Source: Patagioenas fasciata
Lineage: Eukaryota; Chordata; Aves; Columbiformes; Columbidae
Direction: 5' to 3'
Length of the DNA stretch: 64,000 bases
Assembly: GCF_037038585.1 (NCBI RefSeq)
Contig: NC_092520.1
Coordinates: forward strand, 123,226,001-123,290,000
Positions 37,095 to 48,272 of this stretch are shown here, one piece after another. A program made the position numbers and the translations under genes. The notes under the pieces are model-generated. The model was not told where the DNA came from and searched no databases. It saw only the letters and a list, made by a program, of their open reading frames with translations. How positions within the stretch are numbered: position 1 is the stretch's first letter; every line of letters starts with the position of its first letter.

Positions 37095-39252
37095 GTGAGC
37101 CGCGGCCCGGCGGGGTCCCACCGGGGACGCGTGGTTGGGGGACCCGCTGAGCGCTCTCCCGGTTTTTTTCCCCCGCTTCCTATATTTTTTTTTTCTCTCT
37201 CTCTCTCGTTTTGTTGATTTTATTTATTTATTTCCCTCCCGTTAAGGTGGTCCTGGGTAGCAGGGGCTCCTCGCCCCGGGACCGCAGGGCTCTCTCTCGC
37301 CTTGCTCTCTGTCAACGCGGCCGCGTCCCCGCTCACAGCCGCTCAGGACCGGCCGCCGCCCGGTGCGGTGCGGGAGCCGCAGTCGGAGGGGCAGCCGCCC
37401 CCCACCCGCTCCCCGAGGAAAGTTGGCGAGGGAAGGGCAGCATGTGGCCGTCCCTCGGCCCTCCACTGGCGGGGCACGCTGGGGGCGATGAGCGGCGAAG
37501 AGCCGCAGCGCCCGGGGGCGAGGTGGGGAGCAAGATGGGCGGCGGGGAGGAGAAGGGGCAAGGGACATTTGGCGGCGGGGGCGGCAGCGGTCTCCCGGCG
37601 CAGGGGGAGCCGGAGCGCCCCAGCCCCCGGCAGGTGCCCCGCGTCTCCGCGGCTGCCGCTCAGGGCGAGTCGCCTCCTTATTTCTAGCCTCAAATAGATG
37701 GCTGCTAGCAGACAGCGGTAGGAGTCAGATTCGCGTGTTAATCAATAAAAATAAGCTATAAAGACTAATGCTTGGCCCCCGTCCTCCCTCACCCCAGTGA
37801 TAACTGAGCTGTGATGCCTTTTATATGTGCAGGGGTGGTGGTTTCATTAGTCATCCTCTCTTTCAAAACTTTTAATTAATACAAAAAAGAAGCTTGCTCC
37901 CCGATAAAACCTCTCTTTGGTTGTGTAGCGGTTTCATATCAATTTTTTTCATGTGTTAAAATGGTGTGTGGGTATGTGAATGAGTGTAAATTTTGTGAAA
38001 CGAAGCATGAGTGATTTGTTCTCCTTCGCTATGAGAATTTTTAAGATGGCATTTGATGAAAATGTGTGTTAGATTTCAGAGAGAAATAATGACCACTAGG
38101 CACTGCTTGAAAAAGTAATTGGAACACTTTTTGAAGAAGATTGCACTTTTCCTATTAAAAAAAAAAAAAAAGGAAATGCAGCCTTTGCCTTCTTGCACCG
38201 TGGACGCAATCAGCATGACCAGGATGTCCAGTGTAATCATCTTTAGGAATAAAATCTAGAGGCCGAAGGTTGTGAAGAACTTCTAGCATCAAGCAACCAT
38301 GGAAAACTTGCACCTGCTTGGGTTGTAGCATTTCTGTAGAGAAACAGATACCAAAGCTATTAGAACAATCATTTGTCCTGTATAAATAATGCTGATGTAT
38401 TTATTGAAATTCTGTGTGTCTGTGGGATAAGACAGTAAGGTAATGACTTTAAATGATTTCTGGAAGGAAGAAGAATTATAATGTAAAAGAAATAAGGAAA
38501 GATTCAAACTTTACAAATCCTGGGTAATCTTGAATCAGTTGGTTTTATTGCTAGGAAGGAAGCTATGGTACCATCATACCAGAAGAGCAGTATATTATCC
38601 GGTTTTATGTTTTCTGTAAATTTGTTTCGCCTGCACAGTGCTTCATATGCTATTTAGAAGAATGTGCTTCTAACAGTTGATCACTTCTAAGCCTCCAGAT
38701 GTATGTTATTTTGTAAATATTGTCATCTTTCACAAATGATTTTCAGAAACGAAAACCAGAGTGTTGATGGGGTTACTCTTGTCTTATTAAAAGCTTTTGG
38801 GGAATGTATGTAGTTCTGTCAGTCAGCGAAGCAGCTCTGCCGCCATGGCAGTGGTAGACAGACACAGTCTGTAAACTGAGACTAATTATGCAAAAAAGAT
38901 ATTAGAACATTCCAGTTTGCAAACCCACACTTTTTGTTTCTTTGTTTAAAATCACTGACACTGAGAATTGAGACAGGAGGAAAAAAATTGTGTCGTACAG
39001 AGTGCGCATTAAGCGCACTTGTCTGAGTCAGCTTTCAGCAGATACTGCTTCTGTTCTGTTTTCAGCTTCAAGAACATGTATGATTTGGGCAATATTTTCA
39101 AAATGGCTAGTGAAAACAACAGTATAAATGCAGTTACCAGTCAGTAACCCACTTTTAAATGCTTGCTTTTTTCAATTATGTATTTTGCCATTCCTTTCAA
39201 AATAAAAAGGAACACCTAGTGTTTCTTCTAAAAATGAGGTGAACTTTAAAGA

Positions 39253-39283
39253 CCCCCCCCCCCCACACACACACCCCCCCCCC
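39253..39283. repeat. Poly-C / (CA)n simple repeat
   Basis: Twelve C, a short (AC)n stretch, then ten C. This is slippage-prone, and its length in an assembly should be treated with caution. Confidence 0.85.
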
Positions 39284-42200
39284 GTTAGAAGAGCTCAGTC
39301 ATTCTTTTATTTATTTACAGCTTATTTAGGCTGATCATGTGAGGTTAGAAATCAGAATTATTATAATTTGTTGACATACTAAATTGTTTGGTGATCAAGC
39401 ATTACGATGTCATTTTAAATTATGTCAGAAGATTGTTTTCCTATTTTAAATGATCTTTTTCTGACCTCTTCACTTACCTACCTGCTGTTGTTACCATAAA
39501 TTTTCCCCCAAAACTAGAAATAGATGTTTCTGCATTTCTATGGGGTGTTTAGAAAAGTTCTCTTTTTCCAACACTGAGAAGGAGATTGTTAATATAGGCA
39601 TATAAATAAAAATGTATACAGTTTCTTTCGTATGCTTTATATTAAAGCTACTGCTTAAATTCTCCTTATGGGTTATTTTAACAAAGCCATAGATCTAATT
39701 TTTACTATGTGTATATAGCTTTGTCAAACTTCTGGGAGACATGAATTTTCCAGTAGACACCTAACAAGAGTATGTTCAGAGTTCTTAGTGATGCTTCCTA
39801 AATTTATCTGACATGAAAGGATTACTTTTTTTTAAGTACAACTTCAGTTAACATTTGCAATTAACACTAAAGCTGTTGACTGTTTGAGTTAGTACTAATA
39901 CTGCAATGGAAGCGGATGGGATGAAGGGAGAAAAGAATGAAAGAGGCTGAAAGTGAGTTGTTGGCTTACTTCACTTTGTGGTGTTGAATGCAGTTTTTTC
40001 TTCTTTTTTTTTTTTTTTTTCCCTTGGGGTGCTTGAATTTTTGTTAATTGGCTTAATCCCAGAGAAGTTTTATTTAGAGGTTTTTCATGATGAAATGTAA
40101 AATTTTCATTTGGTTTATTTTTAAACTCTCTGCTGTGCTCATCGCAAAGCTTCATACATTTCACCTACGTAATCAGAGAAGCTCAAGAAGGTTCCCTAAA
40201 GTTCAAATTTATCAATGTGCTGTGGTAAGGTGTGTGCTACTTTCCGTGAGGCAGGAAAATATCAGGAAGATTTACCATCTAACTTTTCCAGTTTGAAGTT
40301 GCGAACTGAACCCTGTAGATACGTAGAAACCACGTTCTGCACTTCCATTCTGTTGGATATTTTCCTTTTAGGGAGTATTGTGGGGTTTTTTTTTTAGAAG
40401 GATGCAGTTTCTTTCTGAATAATTTCTACAGTATCAAGAAACTGAATGAGCTATATCATTCTATAATTTAATAATTTTTCCTCTGTCCCTTCTGTAACTA
40501 TATTGCCTGCCTGAGGGTACCAGCAACCTTAATTTCACTGTTTTATAACCCACAACAGTTAACACTTGACCTAGGTCATTAACAGGATTATCAGCAAATT
40601 TGTTTAAGCTTTTACTGACAACCTGAATTGCTTCAATAATATTTTGACTGTGCAGACAGGAAACTTCTTGTAACCTCTCAATCTAGCATAAAATTAATTT
40701 CTTGCGAACGCAGTTACCAAAGGATCAATACGGTAAATCTGCTTACAGTACTTGGTTTCAAATAGTGTCTGTTTTGGTTTACAGCAAGAAGGTTCCAATC
40801 ATCCTCTGTTTTCAGTGTGTATTGGATTTGGAGATGCGGTTTCATCTTTTATTCATTGATTACCATCTCAGAACTTTGTGTAACTGTGCAATTAAATGCA
40901 CCATTTTATCTGGGCTGGTCTCTGTTAACAGTTATAGTCGCTAAAGACGACTTACTTTGCCTTTGTAGTAATGACAGCTCTTGGCGTAGTTTTGAAAACT
41001 GCACTGTTTGCCCGTGGAGCAAAATGCTCGCCCAACTTTTGCATGCAATTTTGGGAAAGGCTGGCGATACTGGAAATTTTTCAATAGAATCTAAAGGGCT
41101 TGCACGGGGGGGAAATGCTATTTACAAATCTCTCCTCACTATATGTCAGGTACGATTAGGTCCAGATAAGTCCTCATGTATTGTGACACAATTCCTGCTG
41201 GTGCCTATAGCTTGCTCCTGAGTGTTTATCTGCAAAAAAAAGTTAGGTTTAGAAATATTAATGTGATACTTTTTAAAATTTAATTTTAGAAAGCTCAAAG
41301 TCATGGAGGTTTTGAGGGTGATTTTTCATGCAGCTGTATCTTATTCAAAGCTTCTGTGCTTAATCCTAAGCTCTATGATTAGACAAATAATGAACATGTT
41401 TTAAGATTTGCATCATGATGTTTTCAAAATCCTGTGCAACGGGAGAAGTAAGTTGGGTAAATTCCTTACTTTCTGTCAACATTTTTTATAGCGGGCTGTA
41501 ACACATGGAATAATTTAATTTATTTTCTGTTACTGAAGTTTGTCTTGTCTTACTGCTGATTTCAATACTGTTTATTAAAAAGAAAAATCACTACATTGTC
41601 TATATCAAACTTAAAGCAGATGTTTGAAATACAAAGATGTCCAAATTTGACACAGCAATTAATTCTTATTGTAGTTACTTAGGATAAAATGTATTTGGTA
41701 ACCTACGAAGCAGTCAGGGCATAGAAATGGGTTAGAACTCTTCTGTACTCTCAGCCTCAGGAAATTAGGCTTCAGGGGCACTACCTAAGGAAAAGCATTA
41801 AACAGATAATAGGCATGCTAAGTTTATATGTTGTTTACGTGAAATCTTTGCAAATCAGGAGAGCATTCTGATTGAACTTGAATTTTTCATTCCCATCTGG
41901 GAAGACATACAAATTAGTTTTAATTTTTTATTATCCACCAGAGTTAAGTAAATTGCTATTAGTATACATACTTTTGATTCCGTTTCAGAACTTGCAAGTT
42001 TTCCTCTAGGAGTGTATGTAGAGGCTCTTGTTCTTTTAATCCCCACTTGATGAAAGTTTAGAAATACAGATGCAGGTGTTCGTTTTCTTGTTTTCAGAGC
42101 TCTGGATTTTATCACCAGTGAGGGTCACTACAGAGCTGTTACCAAATACAACAGAACTGTTAGTAGATTTTTATACAGAGCCTGAGTGAGTTCCTTAGAT

Positions 42201-42755
42201 ACCTGTAATTTATGTAGGTACCACCGCTTTGTAGCTACTGTTTGATTTTTCTTTAAAAACAAACAAAAATCCCAACAAACAAACAACCAACCTAGAGATA
42301 GAAATTTTACCTCATTTTTGCTGAAGTACAAAGCTCTACTCAGTGTAGCTGATATTGAAACACAGAGAGGTCACCTTAAGATGCAAAATTGATGGGACTT
42401 GTCCAGAGGTGTTGGATAAAACTTCAGAGGTGGGCCACAGGAATCTCACTAACTTGTTACCTTTCTTAAAGACAATTCCAGCATCCAAAGAATTGCTCTC
42501 CTGAAGTGAGGATTTTTTTTAATCATTTCCTGTATTATGAAAACAAATTGTTTGATTTGTTCAAGCATTGTTGAAAATTGCTGGAAATACATTTTTGAGG
42601 AGGAAAAGAGAGTAAGTAATGATAGAGTGAAATGGAAAAAAATTTGTTTACAAACACGTGTGACTACTGTTAAGTGATCTGTTTTGCTAAAAATTAACTG
42701 CAGTGCTGTAGCCCTTATTTCCATAAACACTTTAAAGCAGTAGCTTTTTTTAAAA

Positions 42756-42780
42756 ATATATATATATATATATGTATGTA
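42756..42780. repeat. (TA)n microsatellite
   Basis: About eight AT units (42756-42772) are followed by a GTATGTA degenerate end. Confidence 0.8.
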
Positions 42781-43474
42781 AACTGTTTTAAAAAAAAACC
42801 CCACAATTTAAAAGAAAATGGTTTAAGTCAGAAGATTAGAGATGAACTCCCAACAGTGTAATTTTGGAAAGAGAATGTGGTAGTAATTTGCTGGGTTAGG
42901 ATTTTATTCTCTGCCATTACTCTTGTGCATCTTTATTTCTTAGGCGCTTGATAAATTCTAGCACAAGTAGTTATTTTGCAGAGTAAGTACTCATTTTGTA
43001 GTGTGAAACTGATGTAAGCTTAAAATTCCATCCCTTGGACTGAAGATTCCTTCTAAATTTCTGCAGTGAATGAATGAAAGAAAGAAAGATGGAGAAATAA
43101 AGATAATCCTGTCTGAAAGAAATCTTGGGACAGTGACAAAAGAGTTGCAGTCTGTGAGAGTGACGGGTAGATTGAATGAAACACCAGCATGTACAGCCTT
43201 AAATTTGCAGAGATGTTATTAAACCAGACATACTGTAAGCAGAAACTTTAGTGCCACGCTCCTTTTTTTTTTTGTCATTAAACTACTGTGTCCTGCTGTT
43301 TCAGGCAAAATATGGAAGAAAATCCCATTAATCTGCTGGAAAAATATTGAGGAAAGAAGAATAGCAGACCTAACGAACAGTGGTTAAAACTTGCTAGCAA
43401 TTAAGTGAACAATAGGATGAATGTTAGGGTTCAGTCAGGGCAGTTTAGTGTAATAAGGTGTGGGAATGGTGCTT

Positions 43475-43476
<2 letters not shown>

Positions 43477-43507
<31 letters not shown>
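43477..43507. repeat. 31-base poly-T tract
   Basis: An uninterrupted run of 31 T. Read on the minus strand it is a poly-A tail, which could mark the 3' end of a minus-strand retro-insertion, but the adjoining sequence (CCCGGCTGG and onward) is not a retrogene or repeat that I recognise. It may be a simple homopolymer. Confidence 0.75.
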
Positions 43508-45570
43508 CCCGGCTGGTTTCTCATAGAGTTTTTATATCTATATTTGGATGGAAAGGTTTGCATTGCATTGGTCCCTTCTTTTAAAAATAATTAAAAAAAA
43601 AAATTGCTAAACCGTAGCATAAGAGGACAATTATTAAAACCAGAACTTTTAAATTGTTGCCTAGGAAGGGAGGGGTTTGTAGAAAATCCAGAGTGAAGGG
43701 CTACTCTTTAAATAATAATTAAAGCACCGAAATATGTTTTGGTCATGGTAGGCTTCCCACAAACTTTGTGCAGTAACAGATAACGATGAGTGACATTGGA
43801 TTTCTTGATTTAGTTGTTGAGAAGCTAGAAGGCAGCTAGAGGATTTTTGCTCTGTTTGCTGTTTTTTCGAGAGGCAAGACTTTTTGAAAGATCTGTTTTG
43901 GAGAGGGAGAGAGAAGGATGAAAAAAGAGCATAGGTAGGCAGAGATGAAGTGAAAGTTGGACCTGAATCTTAGAAAAAATCAGACCAAGATCCAAACTTT
44001 CTCCAATTAATGACCATGTTAGGAAACCAGAAGTCAGTACTGACCATGATCTGAACACTGAGCAAAGCACAAATTAAGAAATTCCTTGCCTCCCTGAATG
44101 TCTAAGATTTGTTTACGTTAGTAAGTTTCATGACTATGATTTACCAGTGGTGAATTTCAACAGAGGCTGCAGTTTAGGCAGGGTAGAGGCATTTTTACCA
44201 TTCTATTTAATCTTTCTGTAATGGTGCTTGGTTTTTGTTTTTGTTTTGGTTTGTTTGGTTTTTTTTAAAAAGGTAAATTATGTCTGTCCAGCCTTAATGT
44301 TCATGACCAGCCATGGACAACACACACTTCAGGCATTTATATCAAAACAGGTTCTGAGATGGTAGGGACCTTATCCTGCAAAAGCTTTTATCCCACAGAT
44401 GATTTACCTCTGAGAGCAAATGTCCTAGTAATGGTTGAGAGTTGAGCTTTCCTGGAGAAGGTGGTTACAGCTGTGGAAAATGTACTGTGCTCACCCAAAC
44501 CATGTAGAAGTAACCCGACTGTAGGGGAAAACTCATTGGTCTCTCTTGTTCTCAGCCCACCCACCCACACTGCCCTGCAGTCTTTCCCTCGTGCCTGTGC
44601 TTTTTTTTTCTGTGTCTTCTGTCCCATAAATCAACATTCAGCCAATAAAGAGTAGATGGCAGAGATTGTCATGTCTTTTCCTCATTGGGAAGACCACATG
44701 TCTGTTCCTTCTTGCTAAATGCTACTTACCAAAAAGGGGATGCTTTGATTCTGTAGATGCCCAGAAAAAAAAAAAAAAGACAGGAAAATAATCATATGTT
44801 TAATGGCATTGCTTTTTCCGTAGTTGCTTGTGTTGATCCTGAAAGCTGGGTTAAAGCTGGACAGAGAGTGTTCAAGAAATGGAAGCAAAAACTGTCCACT
44901 AAGGAAAGCAATTCTGAAGAAGAGGTATTAGGAACATGCTTAGTTTGTAGAATGTAGTGGAAACCGGACCCATTTGTGGAAAGGCAATGGAAGTAGAGGA
45001 ATAAGAAGAAGACAGGGGTCTGAAAAACTGGCTTGTGGATAGATGGGAATAGAACAGTCATTTAGGCATTTACCTTTGTTATAAATATTTGTATTTCTCA
45101 CATATGGAAATAGTGAAAAAAGATGTTAGCGGGGTTTTGGTTGCAAAGGCAGCAAATGAAGTCAGGGGCAATTCCATTTTTCATATGGATAGCTCAGCAC
45201 ACATGTTCTGCATTAATTACCTCCATAAATTCTGTTAACCTGGCAAACAATGAAAATATCATGTTGGTGACATCACTGTACTGGAAAATAAAACTGGTTT
45301 TAGCATCTTGATTTTCTCAGCATGACATCTGAGGAGATTTCATGTGCTATTGGCATTTTACTCCCCCAATTTGTACCAGGATGTTTAGCCATTTGCTCTG
45401 TGGGTTTATTTTTATTTGTGGAGTAGCTGTTTAAGAACCCAAGCATTTCATAGGCCATGAAAGCTGGAACCCTTGAATCATGGAAAGGAGAAGAAATGCT
45501 TGACACAACTCTGTCAAGGCACACTGGAATAGGTGGCTTTCCAAATGTAGTATTGTAGGATTCTCAGAAT

Positions 45571-45622
45571 CTTAGTTTCTGTGTTTCAGAACAAGTCTTA
45601 ATTTCTGTGTTTCAAACTTAAA
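45571..45622. repeat. 26-bp tandem duplication
   Basis: CTTAGTTTCTGTGTTTCA starts at 45571 and recurs as CTTAATTTCTGTGTTTCA from 45597, one mismatch in 18. It is a small local duplication in intron 1. Confidence 0.7.
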
Positions 45623-46521
45623 ACTGAAACCAAAACAAAACCCATAATCAAACTCAACACAACTATATTCACTTGCAAGGGTTTTTCATTTTCTGTGCCC
45701 CCTGTGAGGAATTTCTTAAAAGAGTTTTGGTTTGGTTTGTTTTTTCCTTCTGAGTTGTGCGCTGCCAGCTGGATCATTTGGACGGGTATGACAGCCTTTT
45801 TAACAAATAAATGGTTGTTTGCTGGACTTACGATCCGGTTCTTGTCTCCAAAATTTGCCATCAAAGGACTATTGATTACTTGCTGTGATTTTTGGTGATT
45901 TCAGGATCTTGAATGTGCTTGAACTGTCGTAAAATTGGTGGAAATTTAAGAACTTTTAGTCATGGGTGCTGCGTGTGCCCAGGGATCTTTTCTGTGATAC
46001 TTTTTGGTATCTAGATTTCTAAAAACTGATCATGTCTTACTGGGTTTGGAATTCTCGATTTACTTTAAGTGAACACGGACACTATGTAGCAACATTTTTT
46101 TTTTTTTTCCGCTTTAAGTTCCTAGAAGGCTTCCCGAAGGAGATCTTTGTAGTGTTCCGGTGGACCTCAAATCTATCAGATCTTAGGAGAGCTCAATTCT
46201 GCAGAACTAATGAATACTGAATATTATGTCTTTCCCAAGGGAGGAGGAATGCAGAAGTAAAAAGATTTAGTTGTGCAGTGTGCTTAATCCCTTTTGAGAA
46301 TTGCTTTAGAGCTTATTAAAATTATTTGAGTAATGTTTGCTGTTGAGTTTTGGCTAGACACAGGCATATGGTACCATTTTATGTGCCTCAGGATTTGGCC
46401 ACCCAACGGGACTGGCAAATACAGCACATCCTGCAAGAGACCCACTTCTAGTCTGAGCTGGTGAAAGGCATAGGGTGGCTGAGTTTAGGTAACTGAATTT
46501 CATCCTTAGTTTCTGTTGGTG

Positions 46522-46575
46522 GTTTTGTTTGTTTGTTCGTTTGTTTTATTGTTTGGGGTTTTTTGTTTGTTTGTG
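46522..46575. repeat. (GTTT)n-rich simple repeat
   Basis: Imperfect GTTT units are interrupted by CG and GGGG. Similar (GTTT)n tracts occur at 55041-55058 in intron 2, and (GTT)n/(GGTT)n at about 56381-56410. Confidence 0.75.
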
Positions 46576-46854
46576 TTCCCTCAGAAAGGCAAACTTGGCT
46601 TTTGCAATCTAAACTCCCTTTTAACACAGTGTCCACCATTTTGCATTTACATGTTTAACATGATGCTTCACTGATTCAGAGTTAACATAGTAGTAGAGTA
46701 GAATGAGATTTGCAGGATTTTGATTTGAATGTGAGTTCAGCTGAACAGCAATTCAGATATCTAGGGGTTTATGCCTCTTAGGTGGTACTGGAAAAGGACC
46801 AATTAGAACTGTTTTTAAAAAAAAATGGATGCAAAGAAGTGAAAGCGACACAGT

Positions 46855-47060
46855 AATTTGGAACCCATTAGGGTAATCCATTTTTAATTTTTATATCCTT
46901 GTCTTAATGAAAAGAACTGGCACATATCAACTTACAGGAAATAGCCTAATAAAACTGAAACCTTATTAGGCCCCTTTGATAAACATTGCATTCCAGCCCG
47001 CCAGTCATATGGTTTTGCATACTTGGAAATTGAGCTTTATGCTACTTTAACAATATCAAT
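46855..47060. promoter_or_regulatory. Candidate intronic regulatory element in EPHA3 intron 1
   Basis: This is a compact, low-repeat stretch. It holds CCTTTGAT (46973-46980), resembling a TCF/LEF site, next to a TEAD-type CATTCC (46989-46994), plus AT-rich TAAT-containing motifs at 46871-46895. It is non-coding in all frames. The call rests on motif grouping and on contrast with the surrounding simple-repeat-rich DNA. Conservation could not be tested. Confidence 0.25.
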
Positions 47061-47654
47061 AGAACTCTCATGTTTCAGACTAATAAAAAGAAATAAAATC
47101 TGTTTTGTCTTTGGTCATCCATGAGAATGGATGGGTGGTTGTCAGCATAACGCAGACAGGTAGTCCAAGAAAAAGCAGTGTATGGATTTGTCACCTCGCT
47201 CCTGCAAAAAGAGCTGCTAGTTCATATGTCATCATCAATGCAGAAATGACTTGTCTTTGTTTTCTCTTTACAGTAGCCAGAATAACTTCTGCAAGGTGCT
47301 AAGGTAGGAGGTTCAAGTGTGTCCACACACCTAAATAGGCTTGATACTGATGAAAGAGAGGGTAAGATGAAGGCTTTATATATGCTGCCTTAGCTATTGC
47401 TTGGAGCCTTTCCACAATAGCATGAAGGGAACGACTTTTGGTGTGACATGAACACTTCCAAGATTTCTAGCAACAAAATGTTTGCTCCTTTTCTGTTCTG
47501 CTTTGAAATCAGTTCCAATTTTGTCTGCTAAGAAACGGTGTACTTCTGCAGTTTTGCTCTCTGAAACCTTGCATGGGTGGCTTTTATTTTTGGACCTGAT
47601 TGTGATTGCCCTGGCTGTTTAGGGTATTTAGGATGGCATTGTCCCTTTTCTACA

Positions 47655-47943
47655 TGCAGGCTTCACACTTAGCAAAAGGAGGAAGTGATAGGACAAGAGG
47701 AAATAGCCTCAAGTTGCTCCAGGGGAGGTTTAGATTGGATATTAGGAAAAAATTCTTCATGGAAAGGGTTGTCAGGCATTGGAACAGGATGCCCAGGGAA
47801 GTGGCAGAGTCACCATACCTGGAGGTGTTAAAAGGCATTTAGACGAGGTTCTCAGGGACACGGTTTAGTGCTAGAGTTAGGTTATGGTTGGACTCAATGA
47901 TCCTGAGAGTCTCTTCCAACTTAAATGATTCTATGATTCTATG
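47655..47943 (+). mobile_element. CR1 non-LTR retrotransposon, 5'-truncated 3' end
   Basis: The sequence from GATAGGACAAGAGGAAATAG through the terminal ATTCTATG-ATTCTATG (47928-47943) is the typical 3' end of a CR1 LINE. The final GACTCAATGATCCTGAGAG and CTTCCAAC-TTAAATGATTCTATG blocks are diagnostic. A forward frame ending near 47842 still encodes a C-terminal peptide with a [10 protein letters not shown] block resembling the end of CR1 ORF2. There is no reverse transcriptase core, so the copy is dead and 5'-truncated as most CR1 copies are. It lies in the sense direction of EPHA3 and, as usual for CR1, has no clear target duplication. The exact 5' limit is uncertain by some tens of bases. 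Confidence 0.92.
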
Positions 47944-48203
47944 AAGACTGCTGGAGAGCTTCTGCTTGGTGTCGAGTGCAGGTGATGAGAGCCTGGCTGG
48001 CAGGACTGTGGTGCGCTCAGAGCTGAGGCTGCTGGTTAGCGTGGTCTGAGCCACTGTGAAGGGGGCACAGGAGCGCTGCTGGTCCCCAGCAGTACTGAAA
48101 TTCACTCTGTGCGCAGCAAAAAGGGAGAGGGCCGCTGTGCAGCCGCAGGGCCTCCCGGGTTGGCTCTGTTTTTGCCGTTTACAATCCATGCTTTTATTTA
48201 TAG

Positions 48204-48272
48204 GCATTCCTGCATTGCTCATCGCTGTCCTGTGTTCCCTCTTTTGTGGCAGCCTTTTGCGAGAAACTTGCA
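48204..48272 (+). other. Exon-like segment in EPHA3 intron 1 (cassette exon candidate)
   Basis: The segment is preceded by TTTTATTTATAG (AG at 48202-48203) and followed by a strong donor, GCA/GTAAGT (48273-48278). It is 69 bp long and has no stop in the frame set by the phase 1 end of exon 1. It also ends in phase 1, so it would join to exon 2 without shifting the frame. It would add 23 residues, mostly hydrophobic (such as PALLIAVLCSLFCG), just after the signal peptide region. It lies about 260 bp downstream of the CR1 tail. No family or published isoform is known to me. The splice signals are visible; use as an exon is inference and could be chance. Confidence 0.25.

Larger units (their letters stand above)
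36590..37680. promoter_or_regulatory. CpG island at the EPHA3 5' end
   Basis: GC content and CpG frequency rise abruptly at about 36.59 kb and fall back at about 37.68 kb, against an AT-rich, CpG-poor background. The island covers the inferred promoter, all of coding exon 1 and the first roughly 590 bp of intron 1. It contains long C-runs (36739-36744 and 36747-36755) that could form G-quadruplex on the opposite strand. The apparent long open frames on both strands inside the island result from its high GC content, which makes stop codons rare. Confidence 0.85.

Noticed and set aside
36537..37121. Several 180-190 codon open frames on both strands across the EPHA3 CpG island
   Set aside because: All frames are open because the DNA is about three-quarters GC. 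None has a recognisable domain apart from the EPHA3 frame itself, and several lack an ATG.
37211..37697. Open frames of 110-160 codons on both strands in early intron 1
   Set aside because: They lie in the GC-rich island downstream of a solid EPHA3 donor, overlap one another on both strands, and show only low-complexity Gly/Pro/Arg/Ala sequence.
43477..43507. Poly-T as the tail of a minus-strand processed pseudogene
   Set aside because: The sequence beside the tract has no recognisable coding content and no matching target duplication was found.
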